A DNA stretch of 42,064 nucleotides, taken from assembly GCA_900754745.1 (NCBI GenBank), contig CAAEEB010000045.1, positions 1 to 42,064 on the forward strand, read 5' to 3'. The position numbers and the translations under genes are program-made. This stretch comes from an uncultured Collinsella sp. (GTDB taxonomy: Bacteria > Actinomycetota > Coriobacteriia > Coriobacteriales > Coriobacteriaceae). The stretch's first letter is position 1. Each line of letters begins with the position of its first letter. Of this stretch, positions 25,566 to 33,392 are shown piece after piece. The notes under the pieces were generated by a model. That model searched no databases. It was given only the letters and a program-made list of their open reading frames with translations, and was not told where the DNA came from.

Positions 25566-25582
25566 CATGTATGGGGATGCGA

Positions 25583-26626
25583 TTAGCGCTTGCGGGGGAC
25601 GAGCTTGGTGCGGCGCAGGTGGATCATCTCGGCAGCGATGGAGATGGCGATCTCCTCGGGATCCTCGGCCTCGATGGCAACGCCGATCGGCAGGTGCAGC
25701 TCGTCGATCTGGTCCTGCGTAAAGCCCTCCTGCTCCAAACGGGCGCGCACAAAGGCCGTCTTGCGGCGCGAGCCCAAGCAGCCCAGATAGGCTGGCTTGG
25801 CGCGCATGGCCTGAATCACCACGTCGATATCGGACTTGTGGCCTGCTGTGGCCACGACCACCAAGTCGCGCGGGCCGATGGGGCACTGCTTGCTCAGGTT
25901 CTTGTAATCGACCAGGCGACGATCGTAGACACCGGGCACCCATTCGGGCGTCAGCGTGCCGGGGCGGTCATCGCACGCCACAACGGCAAAGCCCGCCGCC
26001 GTGAGTACGCGCGCCGTCGCAGCGCCCACGTGTCCGCAGCCAAAGATGTAGGTCAGGCCCTCGGGGCAGAGCGTCTCGATGTGCGCCGGGGGAATCTCGG
26101 AGGCGGCGTTGGTGTAGGTGACCTTACTCCCCTCCTCCACCAGCGAAAGCTCGGGGCAGCCCGCAATGGTATGGCGCGATGCCCCGCCATGGTACTCGGC
26201 CACATCGCCCTCGAGCGCGTTTGCGATAAACGGTTCAAAGTCGATGACGAAGTCGCCGATGCGTCGATACGCCAAGACGTCGGCAACCGACTGGAACAAC
26301 GGCACCTGCGATACATCCAGGTGCAGATAGCACAGGCAGATGGCTCCGCCGCAGATCATGCCGGTATCGGAGTTCTCGCCGCCCATGGTGTAGCGGACCA
26401 GACGCGATTGCCCTGCGGCCAGCAGCTCGCGCGCCTCGTTCAGCGCAAAGAGCTCGATCTTGCCGCCGCCGATGGTACCTGCTTGGCTGCCATCGGCAAA
26501 GACGGCCATCCAGGCGCCCACGCCGCGCGGCGATGACCCTGCCGTGCCGGCAACTACCACCAGCTCGCACGTCTTACCAGCCTTCAGAGCGCCAAGCGCA
26601 GCATTCACCACATCGAGCTTTTCCAT
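25583..26626 (-). CDS. xdhC: XdhC/CoxI family molybdenum hydroxylase maturation protein
   Basis: A 347-residue accessory protein that in this family binds molybdopterin cofactor and helps sulfurate and insert it into xanthine-dehydrogenase-type enzymes. The N-terminal XdhC domain has VVVAGTAGSSPRGVGAWMAV and GTIGGGKIELFALNEARELL. The C-terminal Rossmann domain begins TYIFGCGHVGAATARVLTAA and includes CLGSRRKTAFVRARL and HLPIGVAIEAEDPEEIAISI. It starts nine bases after yqeB and is probably co-transcribed with it. The likely client is the molybdenum subunit at the right edge. Confidence 0.93.
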   Translation of the reverse strand: MEKLDVVNAALGALKAGKTCELVVVAGTAGSSPRGVGAWMAVFADGSQAGTIGGGKIELFALNEARELLAAGQSRLVRYTMGGENSDTGMICGGAICLCYLHLDVSQVPLFQSVADVLAYRRIGDFVIDFEPFIANALEGDVAEYHGGASRHTIAGCPELSLVEEGSKVTYTNAASEIPPAHIETLCPEGLTYIFGCGHVGAATARVLTAAGFAVVACDDRPGTLTPEWVPGVYDRRLVDYKNLSKQCPIGPRDLVVVATAGHKSDIDVVIQAMRAKPAYLGCLGSRRKTAFVRARLEQEGFTQDQIDELHLPIGVAIEAEDPEEIAISIAAEMIHLRRTKLVPRKR

Positions 26627-26635
26627 TGCAATTTC

Positions 26636-27430
26636 CTATCCCTGGAATACACCGGTGAGCATGGCGAGCGCCTCGAGCACGCCGCCGCCGACCGACGTCG
26701 CCTTGTCCGAAATATAGTTGATATAGCTGGCATCGCCGCGCGGGTCGACGTCGGCACATTTAAAGCCCTCGGTCACCTGAACGCCGTCGGCCAAAAGGCC
26801 GCGCAAGCAGCCATCGATCTGCGTGACCATGGGAGTATCACCCGCATACCCGATCACGTCTCCGGCGCTCACGATATCGCCGATGGTGCGGTCGGACCGA
26901 AACATGCCGGCAGCGGGGCTGTGGATAACACGTTCCTTGCCATAGCCGGCGATGACACCCGGCACGCCCGTGTTGGGCTGGGGCGAACCTTGGGTAATGA
27001 CACGGCCGAGAAAATGCCCGCGCATGGTCTCGACCACGGCGTCGCAATCGACCGGCGCGGTAAAGCCCGGCCCCACGGCAATGACGGCAGGCGCCATGTC
27101 GCGCGTGGTGCCCAAGTTGCGCTTGGCCAAAATCGCGTCGACCACAGCCGCGGGTTTCAGCTCGCCGAGCATCTTGGCCTGAGGGTCCACCACAACGGCG
27201 ACGTCTCCGGCCTCGGTAATCTCAAGCGCCTCAGCCGGCGTCTGCGCCAAGCGAGCGCGAATGCCTTCGACCTCGACCTCGCCCAGGCGAATGGCCTCGC
27301 AAAAACTAATTGTGCGGCGGATGCACGTGGGAACCGCGATATCGGCCATAACGACCGACACGCCGGAGCGCACCAAACGGGCAGCGACGCCCGTGGCGAT
27401 ATCGCCGGCGCCGCGAACATAAACGAGCAT
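26636..27430 (-). CDS. yqeB: selenium-dependent molybdenum hydroxylase maturation protein YqeB
   Basis: A 264-residue protein of the YqeB/EF2563 family, found with selenium-dependent molybdenum hydroxylases. It opens with a nucleotide-binding-like RGAGDIATGVAARLVRSGVS and contains CIRRTISFCEAIRLGEVEVE, AVGPGFTAPVDCDAVVETMR, SPAAGMFRSDRTIGDIV and DPRGDASYINYISDKATSVG. The last segment is a family signature. Biochemical function is unproven; a role in handling the labile selenium of the cofactor is the accepted hypothesis. It lies divergent from yqeC, with xdhC following in the same direction. Confidence 0.93.
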   Translation of the reverse strand: MLVYVRGAGDIATGVAARLVRSGVSVVMADIAVPTCIRRTISFCEAIRLGEVEVEGIRARLAQTPAEALEITEAGDVAVVVDPQAKMLGELKPAAVVDAILAKRNLGTTRDMAPAVIAVGPGFTAPVDCDAVVETMRGHFLGRVITQGSPQPNTGVPGVIAGYGKERVIHSPAAGMFRSDRTIGDIVSAGDVIGYAGDTPMVTQIDGCLRGLLADGVQVTEGFKCADVDPRGDASYINYISDKATSVGGGVLEALAMLTGVFQG

Positions 27431-27462
27431 TCCCGGGACACCTCCCTGTGCTACGGTTTGAG

Positions 27463-27492
27463 CAGAGCAAAAGCGGTTCGACCGCTGCTCTG
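27463..27492. promoter_or_regulatory. palindrome in the yqeB-yqeC divergent promoter region
   Basis: CAGAGC (27463-27468) pairs with GCTCTG (27487-27492), and AGCGG (27472-27476) pairs with CCGCT (27482-27486), with AAA bulged on the left. A TATTAT hexamer for yqeC lies at 27513-27518. Its position between divergent genes makes it a candidate operator. Confidence 0.45.
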
Positions 27493-27532
27493 ATGATTAT
27501 TTATTATCACAGTATTATACGGCGGTGAACAT

Positions 27533-28267
27533 ATGGAAACGGTTAACGGTAATCTTGCCTCGGCGCTCAGGATCGAGCCGGGCATTACCGCGATTATCGG
27601 CAGCGGCGGCAAGTCGACCTTGCTCAAGACGCTGAGCCTTGAGCTCATGCGCTCTGGCGGCCGCGTGCTCCTCTGCACCACCACGCATATGTTTCCCGTC
27701 GCCGGCGTGCCGTGGGACGGATCGAGCCGTCGTCTGGACGCCGCGCCCTGGAAGCCAGGTGCCTTACACGCCCCAGGCTGCACCTGCGAGGCCTGCGCGG
27801 GGCTTGTGCGGGGAAGGATCTGCCAAGCAGGTGTCTTGGACCCCCAGACGGGCAAGCTCTCCTCCCCCGCCGCGCCGCTCGACCAGCTGGCGCAGCGCTT
27901 TGACTACGTCCTGGCCGAGGCGGACGGCAGCAAGCGGCTCCCGCTCAAGGCGCATGCCGCCTGGGAGCCGGTAATTCCCGCCGCCACGGCAAACGTTGTC
28001 TGGGTCGTCGGCGCCTCGGGGCTCGGCAAGCCCATCAACGAAGCCGTCCACCGCCCCGAGCTCTTTTGCGAACGTTGCGGCTGCGAGCCCACCGACATCG
28101 CCACGCCCGAGCGCGTCGCCCAGGTGCTCAATGCCGAGATGCAGGCGCTGAAGCTCAGCACCGCACGCGTCATGCTCAACCAAGTCGACACACTTGCCGA
28201 CTCAACGATAGCCGACCGCTTCCAGGCAGCCCTCGGCCGCCCCGTCGTCGCCACCAACCTCAAGTAG
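27533..28267 (+). CDS. yqeC: selenium-dependent hydroxylase accessory protein YqeC
   Basis: A 244-residue P-loop protein of the YqeC family, which accompanies YqeB. The Walker A is IIGSGGKSTLLKTLSLELMR, followed by LLCTTTHMFPVAG, a cysteine pair in CTCEACAGLV, the acidic block DYVLAEADGSKRLPLKAH, and RVMLNQVDTLADS near the C-terminus. The family is presumed to use nucleotide hydrolysis in maturing selenium-dependent molybdenum hydroxylases; the reaction is unknown. The ATG follows GGCGGTGA. It is the only plus-strand gene in this cluster apart from the regulator, and converges on hyuA across repeat B3. Confidence 0.92.
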   Translation: METVNGNLASALRIEPGITAIIGSGGKSTLLKTLSLELMRSGGRVLLCTTTHMFPVAGVPWDGSSRRLDAAPWKPGALHAPGCTCEACAGLVRGRICQAGVLDPQTGKLSSPAAPLDQLAQRFDYVLAEADGSKRLPLKAHAAWEPVIPAATANVVWVVGASGLGKPINEAVHRPELFCERCGCEPTDIATPERVAQVLNAEMQALKLSTARVMLNQVDTLADSTIADRFQAALGRPVVATNLK

Positions 28268-28292
28268 CTGGCGCTGCCCCAGCAGGCCTATA

Positions 28293-28359
28293 AGTTGCGG
28301 TGGAATAGTTCCTGAAACGGCCTATTTGGCGGCTAAACAGGAACTATTCCACCGCAACT
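28293..28359. repeat. palindromic repeat, copy B3 (perfect 22-bp arms)
   Basis: The left arm (28293-28314) begins AGTTGCGGTGGAATAGTTCC and is perfectly complementary over 22 bases to the right arm ending ATTCCACCGCAACT at 28359. The loop is 23 bases. It sits between the convergent stops of yqeC and hyuA. It lacks the GGGGAC flank of B1 and B2. Confidence 0.85.
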
Positions 28360-28386
28360 GCGGAGGGAAATCCGGTGATCTTCCTG

Positions 28387-29754
28387 CTAGCGGGGCACGT
28401 AGCGACCGGGCTGGGCCCCGGTGGGCTCGCCGTCGCGCGCGGCCAGCACGCCGTTCACAAACACGGCCTTGGCGCGGCCATGTGCCTCAAAACCCTCGAG
28501 CGGCGTGTAGTCCACAGCCTGATGCTGCGTCGCGGCACTGATCGTCCAACGCGCGCACGGATCCCACACGCACACGTCGGCATCGGAGCCCTCGGCAAGA
28601 CAGCCCTTGCGCGGGTACATGCCAAACACGCGCGCCGGGTTCTCGCTCATCAGGCGGCAGAGGTCCTCGGGGCCCAGCTGTCCCTCAAAGCTCGTGGCAA
28701 TCGCGACGGGACGATGCTCCACGCCGGGCCCGCCGTTGGGAATCGCGCGGAAGTCGTCGCGCCCGCGGTCCTTTTGCCCGTGCAGGTTAAAGCTGCAGTG
28801 GTCGGTGGCGATGGTATCGATCTCGCCGGCCACAAGCGCCTCGCGCAGGGCCGCACGGTCGCCGGCATGGCGCAGCGGCGGACTCATCACATACTTGGCA
28901 CCCGCGAAGCCGTCCTCTCCCTGCTCCAGATAGCAGGTGTCGTCGAGCATCAGATATTGAGGGCAGGTCTCGACATAAATATTCTTCTGCCCGCGCGCCT
29001 TGGCAGCGCGAATGGCCTCGAGCCCCAGCTTGGTCGAAAGGTGCACCACGTTGACCGGAGCGTCCCCGGCCAAGTGCGCCAGATACAGCAGGCGGCTCAC
29101 GGCCTCGGCCTCACACACGTCCGGACGGCTGAGCGCATGGCCCTCGGGCCCGTGGATACCCTGCTCAAACACGCGCTTCTGCAGCGCGTTGACCAACGTG
29201 CCGTTCTCGCAATGCACGCACAGGATACCGCCCACGCGCTTGAGCTCCTCCAGCACCTCGAGCGTCTCGGCATCGTCCAGGCGCAGATGGTCGTAGGCAA
29301 AGTAGGTCTTAAACGACGACACGCCCGCCTCGCGCATGGCCGAAAGATCGGCGCGGTTGCGCTCATTCCACTCGGCAAGCGCCATATGGAAGGCATAGTT
29401 GGCGGTGCAGGTGCCGTCGGCGCGATGATGCCACTCGACCAAGGCATCGGGCATGGTCACGCCGCGATCGGCCGTCGCGTAGTCCACAATGGTCGTCGTG
29501 CCGCCGCAGGCAGCCGCGCGCGTGCCGGTCTCAAAGCTATCGGCTGTCCAATCCATGCCGGTCCAGCACTGCATGTGCGTGTGCCCATCGATAAAGCCCG
29601 GGAACACCCAGCAGCCCGCAGCATCCTCGACGGTATCGCCCTCGGCCGGCTCAATCGCCGCGGCAATCCGCACGATCTTATCGCCATCCATGGCAAGATC
29701 GGCGCGGCGAAGCCCCTGGGGCGTCACGAGCGCGCCGTTTTTGATGATGATCAT
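28387..29754 (-). CDS. hyuA: hydantoinase / dihydropyrimidinase family amidohydrolase (HyuA/YgeZ type)
   Basis: A 455-residue cyclic-amidohydrolase. Metal ligands are visible as HTH in FPGFIDGHTHMQCWTGMD, the carbamylated lysine in VSSFKTYFAYDHLRL, His in GILCVHCENGTLVNAL, VHLSTKLG, and Asp in DTIATDHCSFNLHGQKD. This is the D-hydantoinase/dihydropyrimidinase pattern, opening cyclic diamide rings. In the E. coli ygeWXYZ locus the equivalent enzyme lies beside xdh genes, and in gut bacteria it is part of the purine-degradation set, which suggests a purine-derived ring as substrate; this is inference. It starts nine bases after mocA and is probably co-transcribed. Confidence 0.93.
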   Translation of the reverse strand: MIIIKNGALVTPQGLRRADLAMDGDKIVRIAAAIEPAEGDTVEDAAGCWVFPGFIDGHTHMQCWTGMDWTADSFETGTRAAACGGTTTIVDYATADRGVTMPDALVEWHHRADGTCTANYAFHMALAEWNERNRADLSAMREAGVSSFKTYFAYDHLRLDDAETLEVLEELKRVGGILCVHCENGTLVNALQKRVFEQGIHGPEGHALSRPDVCEAEAVSRLLYLAHLAGDAPVNVVHLSTKLGLEAIRAAKARGQKNIYVETCPQYLMLDDTCYLEQGEDGFAGAKYVMSPPLRHAGDRAALREALVAGEIDTIATDHCSFNLHGQKDRGRDDFRAIPNGGPGVEHRPVAIATSFEGQLGPEDLCRLMSENPARVFGMYPRKGCLAEGSDADVCVWDPCARWTISAATQHQAVDYTPLEGFEAHGRAKAVFVNGVLAARDGEPTGAQPGRYVPR

Positions 29755-29763
29755 TATTGCTCC

Positions 29764-30378
29764 TTATTGATTGATGCAGTTGGCCACGCGATCAAAATAC
29801 GAGCAGGCGGCGATATGCTCCGTTATGCGTTGCTGTCCCTTGGCGGTATCGACGTCCCACAGCTCGTAGGCACGCGCCTCGACCAGCACCACGTCGGTAC
29901 GGTCCTTGAGGATCGAACCGCCGCCGTCCTTGCCCTCAAGACACATAAGCGCATCGAACAGTTCCGCCGGAAAGAGCACCGGGCTCGAAGGCTCACCGTT
30001 GCACGCAAGACGCACCGGATGCTTGCGGCCATGCTCGTCAAATGCACGAACCATAGCCTCAAAAGAATCCGGACTCACGAGCGGCTGGTCGCCCGGCAAA
30101 AAGAGGCAGCCTTTCCAGTTGCGTGCGACCCCCCACGAAAGGCCCGCACGGACGCTTTCGCTGCGCAGCTCGCCATCATGCAGCGCGCACGGGCAATGCT
30201 TGTCCTCGCAAATCTGAACGACCTCGGGCCAACGCGTCGAAACCACGACGTCAAAGCCCCGGGGAACCGAATCGATGGTCCGGGCAATCAGCGGCTCGCC
30301 ATAGATATCGGCAAGCATCTTGTTAGAGCCAAACCGCTTGCCCTCGCCCGAAGCCATAATGACGCATCCAAGTTTCAT
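29764..30378 (-). CDS. mocA: molybdenum cofactor nucleotidyltransferase (MocA/YgfJ type)
   Basis: A 204-residue NTP-transferase of the MobA-like fold. The N-terminal LGCVIMASGEGKRFGSNKML is the nucleotide-binding loop with its conserved lysine. CLFLPGDQPLVSPDSFEAMV gives the metal-binding GDQP, and the block CNGEPSSPVLFPAELFDAL matches the MocA product-site region. E. coli MocA (YgfJ) makes molybdopterin cytosine dinucleotide for xdh-type enzymes; the nucleotide used here is not proven. The ATG at 30376-30378 has GGGGGAGG upstream; an 18-codon upstream extension has no site. The position between ygeW and hyuA fits the E. coli cluster. Confidence 0.88.
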   Translation of the reverse strand: MKLGCVIMASGEGKRFGSNKMLADIYGEPLIARTIDSVPRGFDVVVSTRWPEVVQICEDKHCPCALHDGELRSESVRAGLSWGVARNWKGCLFLPGDQPLVSPDSFEAMVRAFDEHGRKHPVRLACNGEPSSPVLFPAELFDALMCLEGKDGGGSILKDRTDVVLVEARAYELWDVDTAKGQQRITEHIAACSYFDRVANCINQ

Positions 30379-30465
30379 GGTGGTACCTCCCCCGAAACCA
30401 TCGTACCCATAACTCGCGCCGCGGGCATCCACATCGAAAGAGCCTATCCCGCACGCCCGCGATGC

Positions 30466-30505
30466 AAAAAAGGGGCACCCCGCCGGTTGGCAGAGCGCCC
30501 CCTTT
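30466..30505 (-). terminator. intrinsic terminator after ygeW
   Basis: On the minus strand AAGGGGGC...GCCCCTT with an inner G-U rich stem (GCTCTGCC/GGCGGGGT) is followed by TTTTTT (30471-30466). It separates ygeW from mocA. Confidence 0.8.
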
Positions 30506-30528
30506 ACATGGCTTACCTCAGCCCGGCT

Positions 30529-31731
30529 TTAGGCCTGGAGCCAACGGGCGGTGTTGCGCTCGTCGAGGGCTTTGAGGGTAGCGGCGGGATCGGCAACCTT
30601 CTGCAGGAACATCATGGCTGCGATGGCGTACGGCTTGTAGCTGGCCTCCTTGTACATGCCCACGCGGTGCATGTCGAAGACGTCGGCGTTGACCTCGCCG
30701 TGCTCGCAGGAGACACCGGAGATGTCGGCGGGCAGCGGGTGCATAAAGATGGTGTCCTGGCCGTTGGCAGTCTTCTCCATGAGCTCGGTCGTGGAGCACC
30801 AGTCCTGATGGGTGGCGTTCTGGGCGAGCAGCTCCTTCTCGAGCGCAGCGATGCCGGCGTCGTCGCCCTCGGCGTACAGGTTGGTGCGCTTCTCCATGGC
30901 GGCAAACGGAGCCCAGCTCTTGGGGATCACGATGTCGGCGCCCTCGAAGGCCTCGGCCATGGTGTTGACCTGCTTAAAGGTGGTGCCGGACTCGGCGGCA
31001 TAGCCCTTGGCGCGCTCGACGACCTCGGGCATGAGGTCGTAGCCCTCGGGGTGGGCCAGGGTGACGTCCATGCCAAAACGGGGCAGCAGGCTGATCAGCG
31101 ACTGCGGGCAGGACAGAGGCTTGCCGTAAGAGGGCGAATAGGCCCAGGTGACGGCAACCTTCTTGCCCTTGAGGTTCTCGAGGCCACCAAACTCGTTGAT
31201 GAGGTAGAGCATGTCGGCAGAGGACTGCGTGGGGTGGTCGGAATCGGACTGCAGGGAGATGAGCGTGGGACGGTGATCCAGAACGCCGTCCTCGTAAGCC
31301 TGCTGGACAGACTCGGAAACCTCGGCCATGTAGGCGTCGCCCTTGCCGATGTACATGTCGTCGCGGATGCCGATGACGTCGGCCATGAAGGAAATCATGG
31401 TAGCGGTCTCGCGGACGGTCTCGCCGTGAGCGATCTGGGACTTCTTCTCGTCCAGGTCCTGCAGCTCAAGGCCGAGCAGGTTGGCGGCCTTAGAGAAGGA
31501 GAAGCGCGTACGGGTGGAGTTGTCGCGGAACAGGGAGACGGCCAGGCCCGAGTCGAAGATCTTGGACGAGACGTTGTTCTCACGCAGCTCGCGCAGGGCG
31601 TCGGCGACGATGTAGAGCGCCTTGAGCTCATCGGTGGTCTTGTCCCAGGTGTGCAGGAAGTCGCTGCCGTACATACCCTTAAAATCGAGGCCGTTCAGCT
31701 GCTCGACGAGCTCGGTAAACTTGGCGTCCAT
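30529..31731 (-). CDS. ygeW: YgeW-type knotted carbamoyltransferase-like protein
   Basis: A 400-residue member of the aspartate/ornithine carbamoyltransferase superfamily. The carbamoyl-phosphate loop reads LFRDNSTRTRFSFSKAANLL, and the domain-linking blocks are QSDSDHPTQSSADMLYLINE and FMHPLPADISGVSCEHGEVN. The extended insert and C-terminus RVGMYKEASYKPYAIAAMMF distinguish YgeW from true ornithine carbamoyltransferase. Its substrate is unsettled in the literature I know; genetics in gut bacteria tie it to purine and uric acid degradation. The ATG at 31729-31731 follows AAAGGA; the frame stays open 62 codons upstream without a site. It is the third gene after ygeX and ygeY. Confidence 0.92.
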   Translation of the reverse strand: MDAKFTELVEQLNGLDFKGMYGSDFLHTWDKTTDELKALYIVADALRELRENNVSSKIFDSGLAVSLFRDNSTRTRFSFSKAANLLGLELQDLDEKKSQIAHGETVRETATMISFMADVIGIRDDMYIGKGDAYMAEVSESVQQAYEDGVLDHRPTLISLQSDSDHPTQSSADMLYLINEFGGLENLKGKKVAVTWAYSPSYGKPLSCPQSLISLLPRFGMDVTLAHPEGYDLMPEVVERAKGYAAESGTTFKQVNTMAEAFEGADIVIPKSWAPFAAMEKRTNLYAEGDDAGIAALEKELLAQNATHQDWCSTTELMEKTANGQDTIFMHPLPADISGVSCEHGEVNADVFDMHRVGMYKEASYKPYAIAAMMFLQKVADPAATLKALDERNTARWLQA

Positions 31732-31885
31732 GTAAATGTCCTTTCTAAAGGTGAAACGATCGCAATGAGTAGATGTGCTCCGGCATGCGCGTGTGGCTAG
31801 AACATGCAGAGCACCATGACGAGGACCCGCCACCGTTGAGGAAGCATGGGAGATAACGACCGCGGGCCCCAAGTCAACAGGGGGC

Positions 31886-31910
31886 GCCGGGGACACGAGC
31901 GGCCCCCGGC
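31886..31910. repeat. GC-rich hairpin between ygeY and ygeW
   Basis: GCCGGGG (31886-31892) and CCCCGGC (31904-31910) form a perfect 7-bp stem in the 201-base gap. No T-run follows on the minus strand. It may reduce read-through from ygeY to ygeW or protect an mRNA end. Confidence 0.4.
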
Positions 31911-31932
31911 TCAACAAAATCGAGGAATGGGA

Positions 31933-33318
31933 CTAATCGATCTTGTTGTTGGTCAGACCGGCGCGGAACACGGTGGCGTCGCCATCGGCCTGGCTCGGAT
32001 CGTAGAGGTTCAGGGCAGCCACATACATGGCGGCAGCGGTGACCAGGTCGTCCTTATAGGTGACCTCGTTGGGAGCATGAGCCTGAGACTCGGCACCCGG
32101 GCCAAAGCCCACGCAGGGGATGCCGTAGCGGCCCTGGATGGAGACGCAGTTCGTGGAGAAGGTCCACTTGTCGCACAGCGGGCGACCGGTGCGCTTGTCC
32201 ATGCTGGGCTCGCAGCCGATGCGCTCGTCACCAAACATGGCCTTGTGGGCGTCGACGAGGGCCTTGACGTGTGGAGCGGTCTCCTTGTTGATCCACGTGG
32301 GGAAGTAAGCCTCGGTCTCGTAGACCTCGCCGGTCCAGGACGGACGGTCGTACATGTACATAGAGACCTTCACGTCGTCGCCGTACTTCTTGGCGGCCGG
32401 CAGGTTGCGGATCTCGTCCAGGCAGGACTCCCAGGTCTCACCGGCGGTCATACGACGGTCGATGGAGATGGCGCAGGAGTCAGCGACAGCGCAGCGGCTG
32501 GGGCTGGTGTAGAAAATCTGGCTGACGGTGCAGGTGCCGCGGCCCAGGAAGCGGGCGTCCTCGAAGTGCTCGGGGTTGTACTTGGGGTCGAGCATCTTGA
32601 CGAGGCCCTTGATGTCGGTCGACTCGTCGCAGCCGTTGTTGTTGAGGGCGCGGACGTCGGCGATGATGTCGGCCATCTTGTAGATGGCGTTGTCGCCGCG
32701 GTCGGGAGCGGAGCCGTGGCAGGAGGTGCCGTGAACGTCGACGCGGATCTCCATGCGGCCGCGGTGACCGCGATAGATGCCACCGTCGGTGGGCTCGGTG
32801 GAAATGACGAACTCGGGCTTAATGCCGTCCTTGTTGTAGATGTACTGCCAGCACATGCCGTCGCAGTCCTCTTCCTGGACGGTGCCGACGACCATGATCT
32901 TGTAGCCCTCGGGGATGAGGCCCATGTCCTTCATCATCTTGGCAGCGTAGGTAGCAGAAGCCATGCCACCCTCCTGGTCGGAGCCGCCGCGGCCATAGAT
33001 GATCTCGTCGGTCTCGTAACCCTCATAGGGATCGGCATCCCAGTTATCGATGTTGCCGATGCCGACGGTGTCGATATGAGAGTCGATGGCGATGATCTTG
33101 TCGCCCTCGCCCATGAAGCCCATGACGTTGCCCAGGCCGTCGACCTTGACCTCGTCATAGCCAAGGCTCTCCATCTCGGCCTTGATGCAGGCGACAACCT
33201 CACCCTCCTCGCAGGACTCAGAGGGATGGGAGATCATAGCGCGCAGGAAGCGAGTCATGTCGGCGCGGTGAGACTCAGCAGCAGCCTTGATAGCGTCGAA
33301 ATCGAGTTCTTTAGCCAT
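31933..33318 (-). CDS. ygeY: YgeY family selenium metabolism-linked hydrolase (M20 fold)
   Basis: A 461-residue M20-type metallohydrolase. Metal ligands appear in [15 protein letters not shown] (His/Asp), [15 protein letters not shown] (Asp), [13 protein letters not shown] (Glu-Glu), [13 protein letters not shown] (Glu) and [15 protein letters not shown] (His). The dimerisation insert with [20 protein letters not shown] lies in the middle. The family is named for its genomic link to selenium-dependent hydroxylases and resembles ArgE/DapE deacylases and amidases. In the purine pathway it is thought to hydrolyse an open-chain intermediate; the exact reaction is not known to me. It lies 74 bases after ygeX in the same direction. 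Confidence 0.94.
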   Translation of the reverse strand: MAKELDFDAIKAAAESHRADMTRFLRAMISHPSESCEEGEVVACIKAEMESLGYDEVKVDGLGNVMGFMGEGDKIIAIDSHIDTVGIGNIDNWDADPYEGYETDEIIYGRGGSDQEGGMASATYAAKMMKDMGLIPEGYKIMVVGTVQEEDCDGMCWQYIYNKDGIKPEFVISTEPTDGGIYRGHRGRMEIRVDVHGTSCHGSAPDRGDNAIYKMADIIADVRALNNNGCDESTDIKGLVKMLDPKYNPEHFEDARFLGRGTCTVSQIFYTSPSRCAVADSCAISIDRRMTAGETWESCLDEIRNLPAAKKYGDDVKVSMYMYDRPSWTGEVYETEAYFPTWINKETAPHVKALVDAHKAMFGDERIGCEPSMDKRTGRPLCDKWTFSTNCVSIQGRYGIPCVGFGPGAESQAHAPNEVTYKDDLVTAAAMYVAALNLYDPSQADGDATVFRAGLTNNKID

Positions 33319-33392
33319 TGTTCATAACCTTTCAAACGAAGGAATCTACCTGTGAGGTGGCGGAGCGATACCTATTTACTCCGCCCCAACGA

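Noticed and set aside
25258..25582. Assembly misjoin between rplE and xdhC
   Set aside because: Not excluded, but a well-placed promoter and leader before rplE and intact genes on both sides make a natural junction more likely.
28375..31800. Plus-strand open reading frame of 1141 codons
   Set aside because: It is antisense to hyuA, mocA and ygeW, which all have intact catalytic motifs. Its composition is the His/Ala/Arg/Gly-rich pattern produced opposite high-GC genes.
31732..31917. 62-codon N-terminal extension of ygeW
   Set aside because: It has no ribosome binding site and non-family sequence; the ATG at 31731 has a good site and gives the normal YgeW length.
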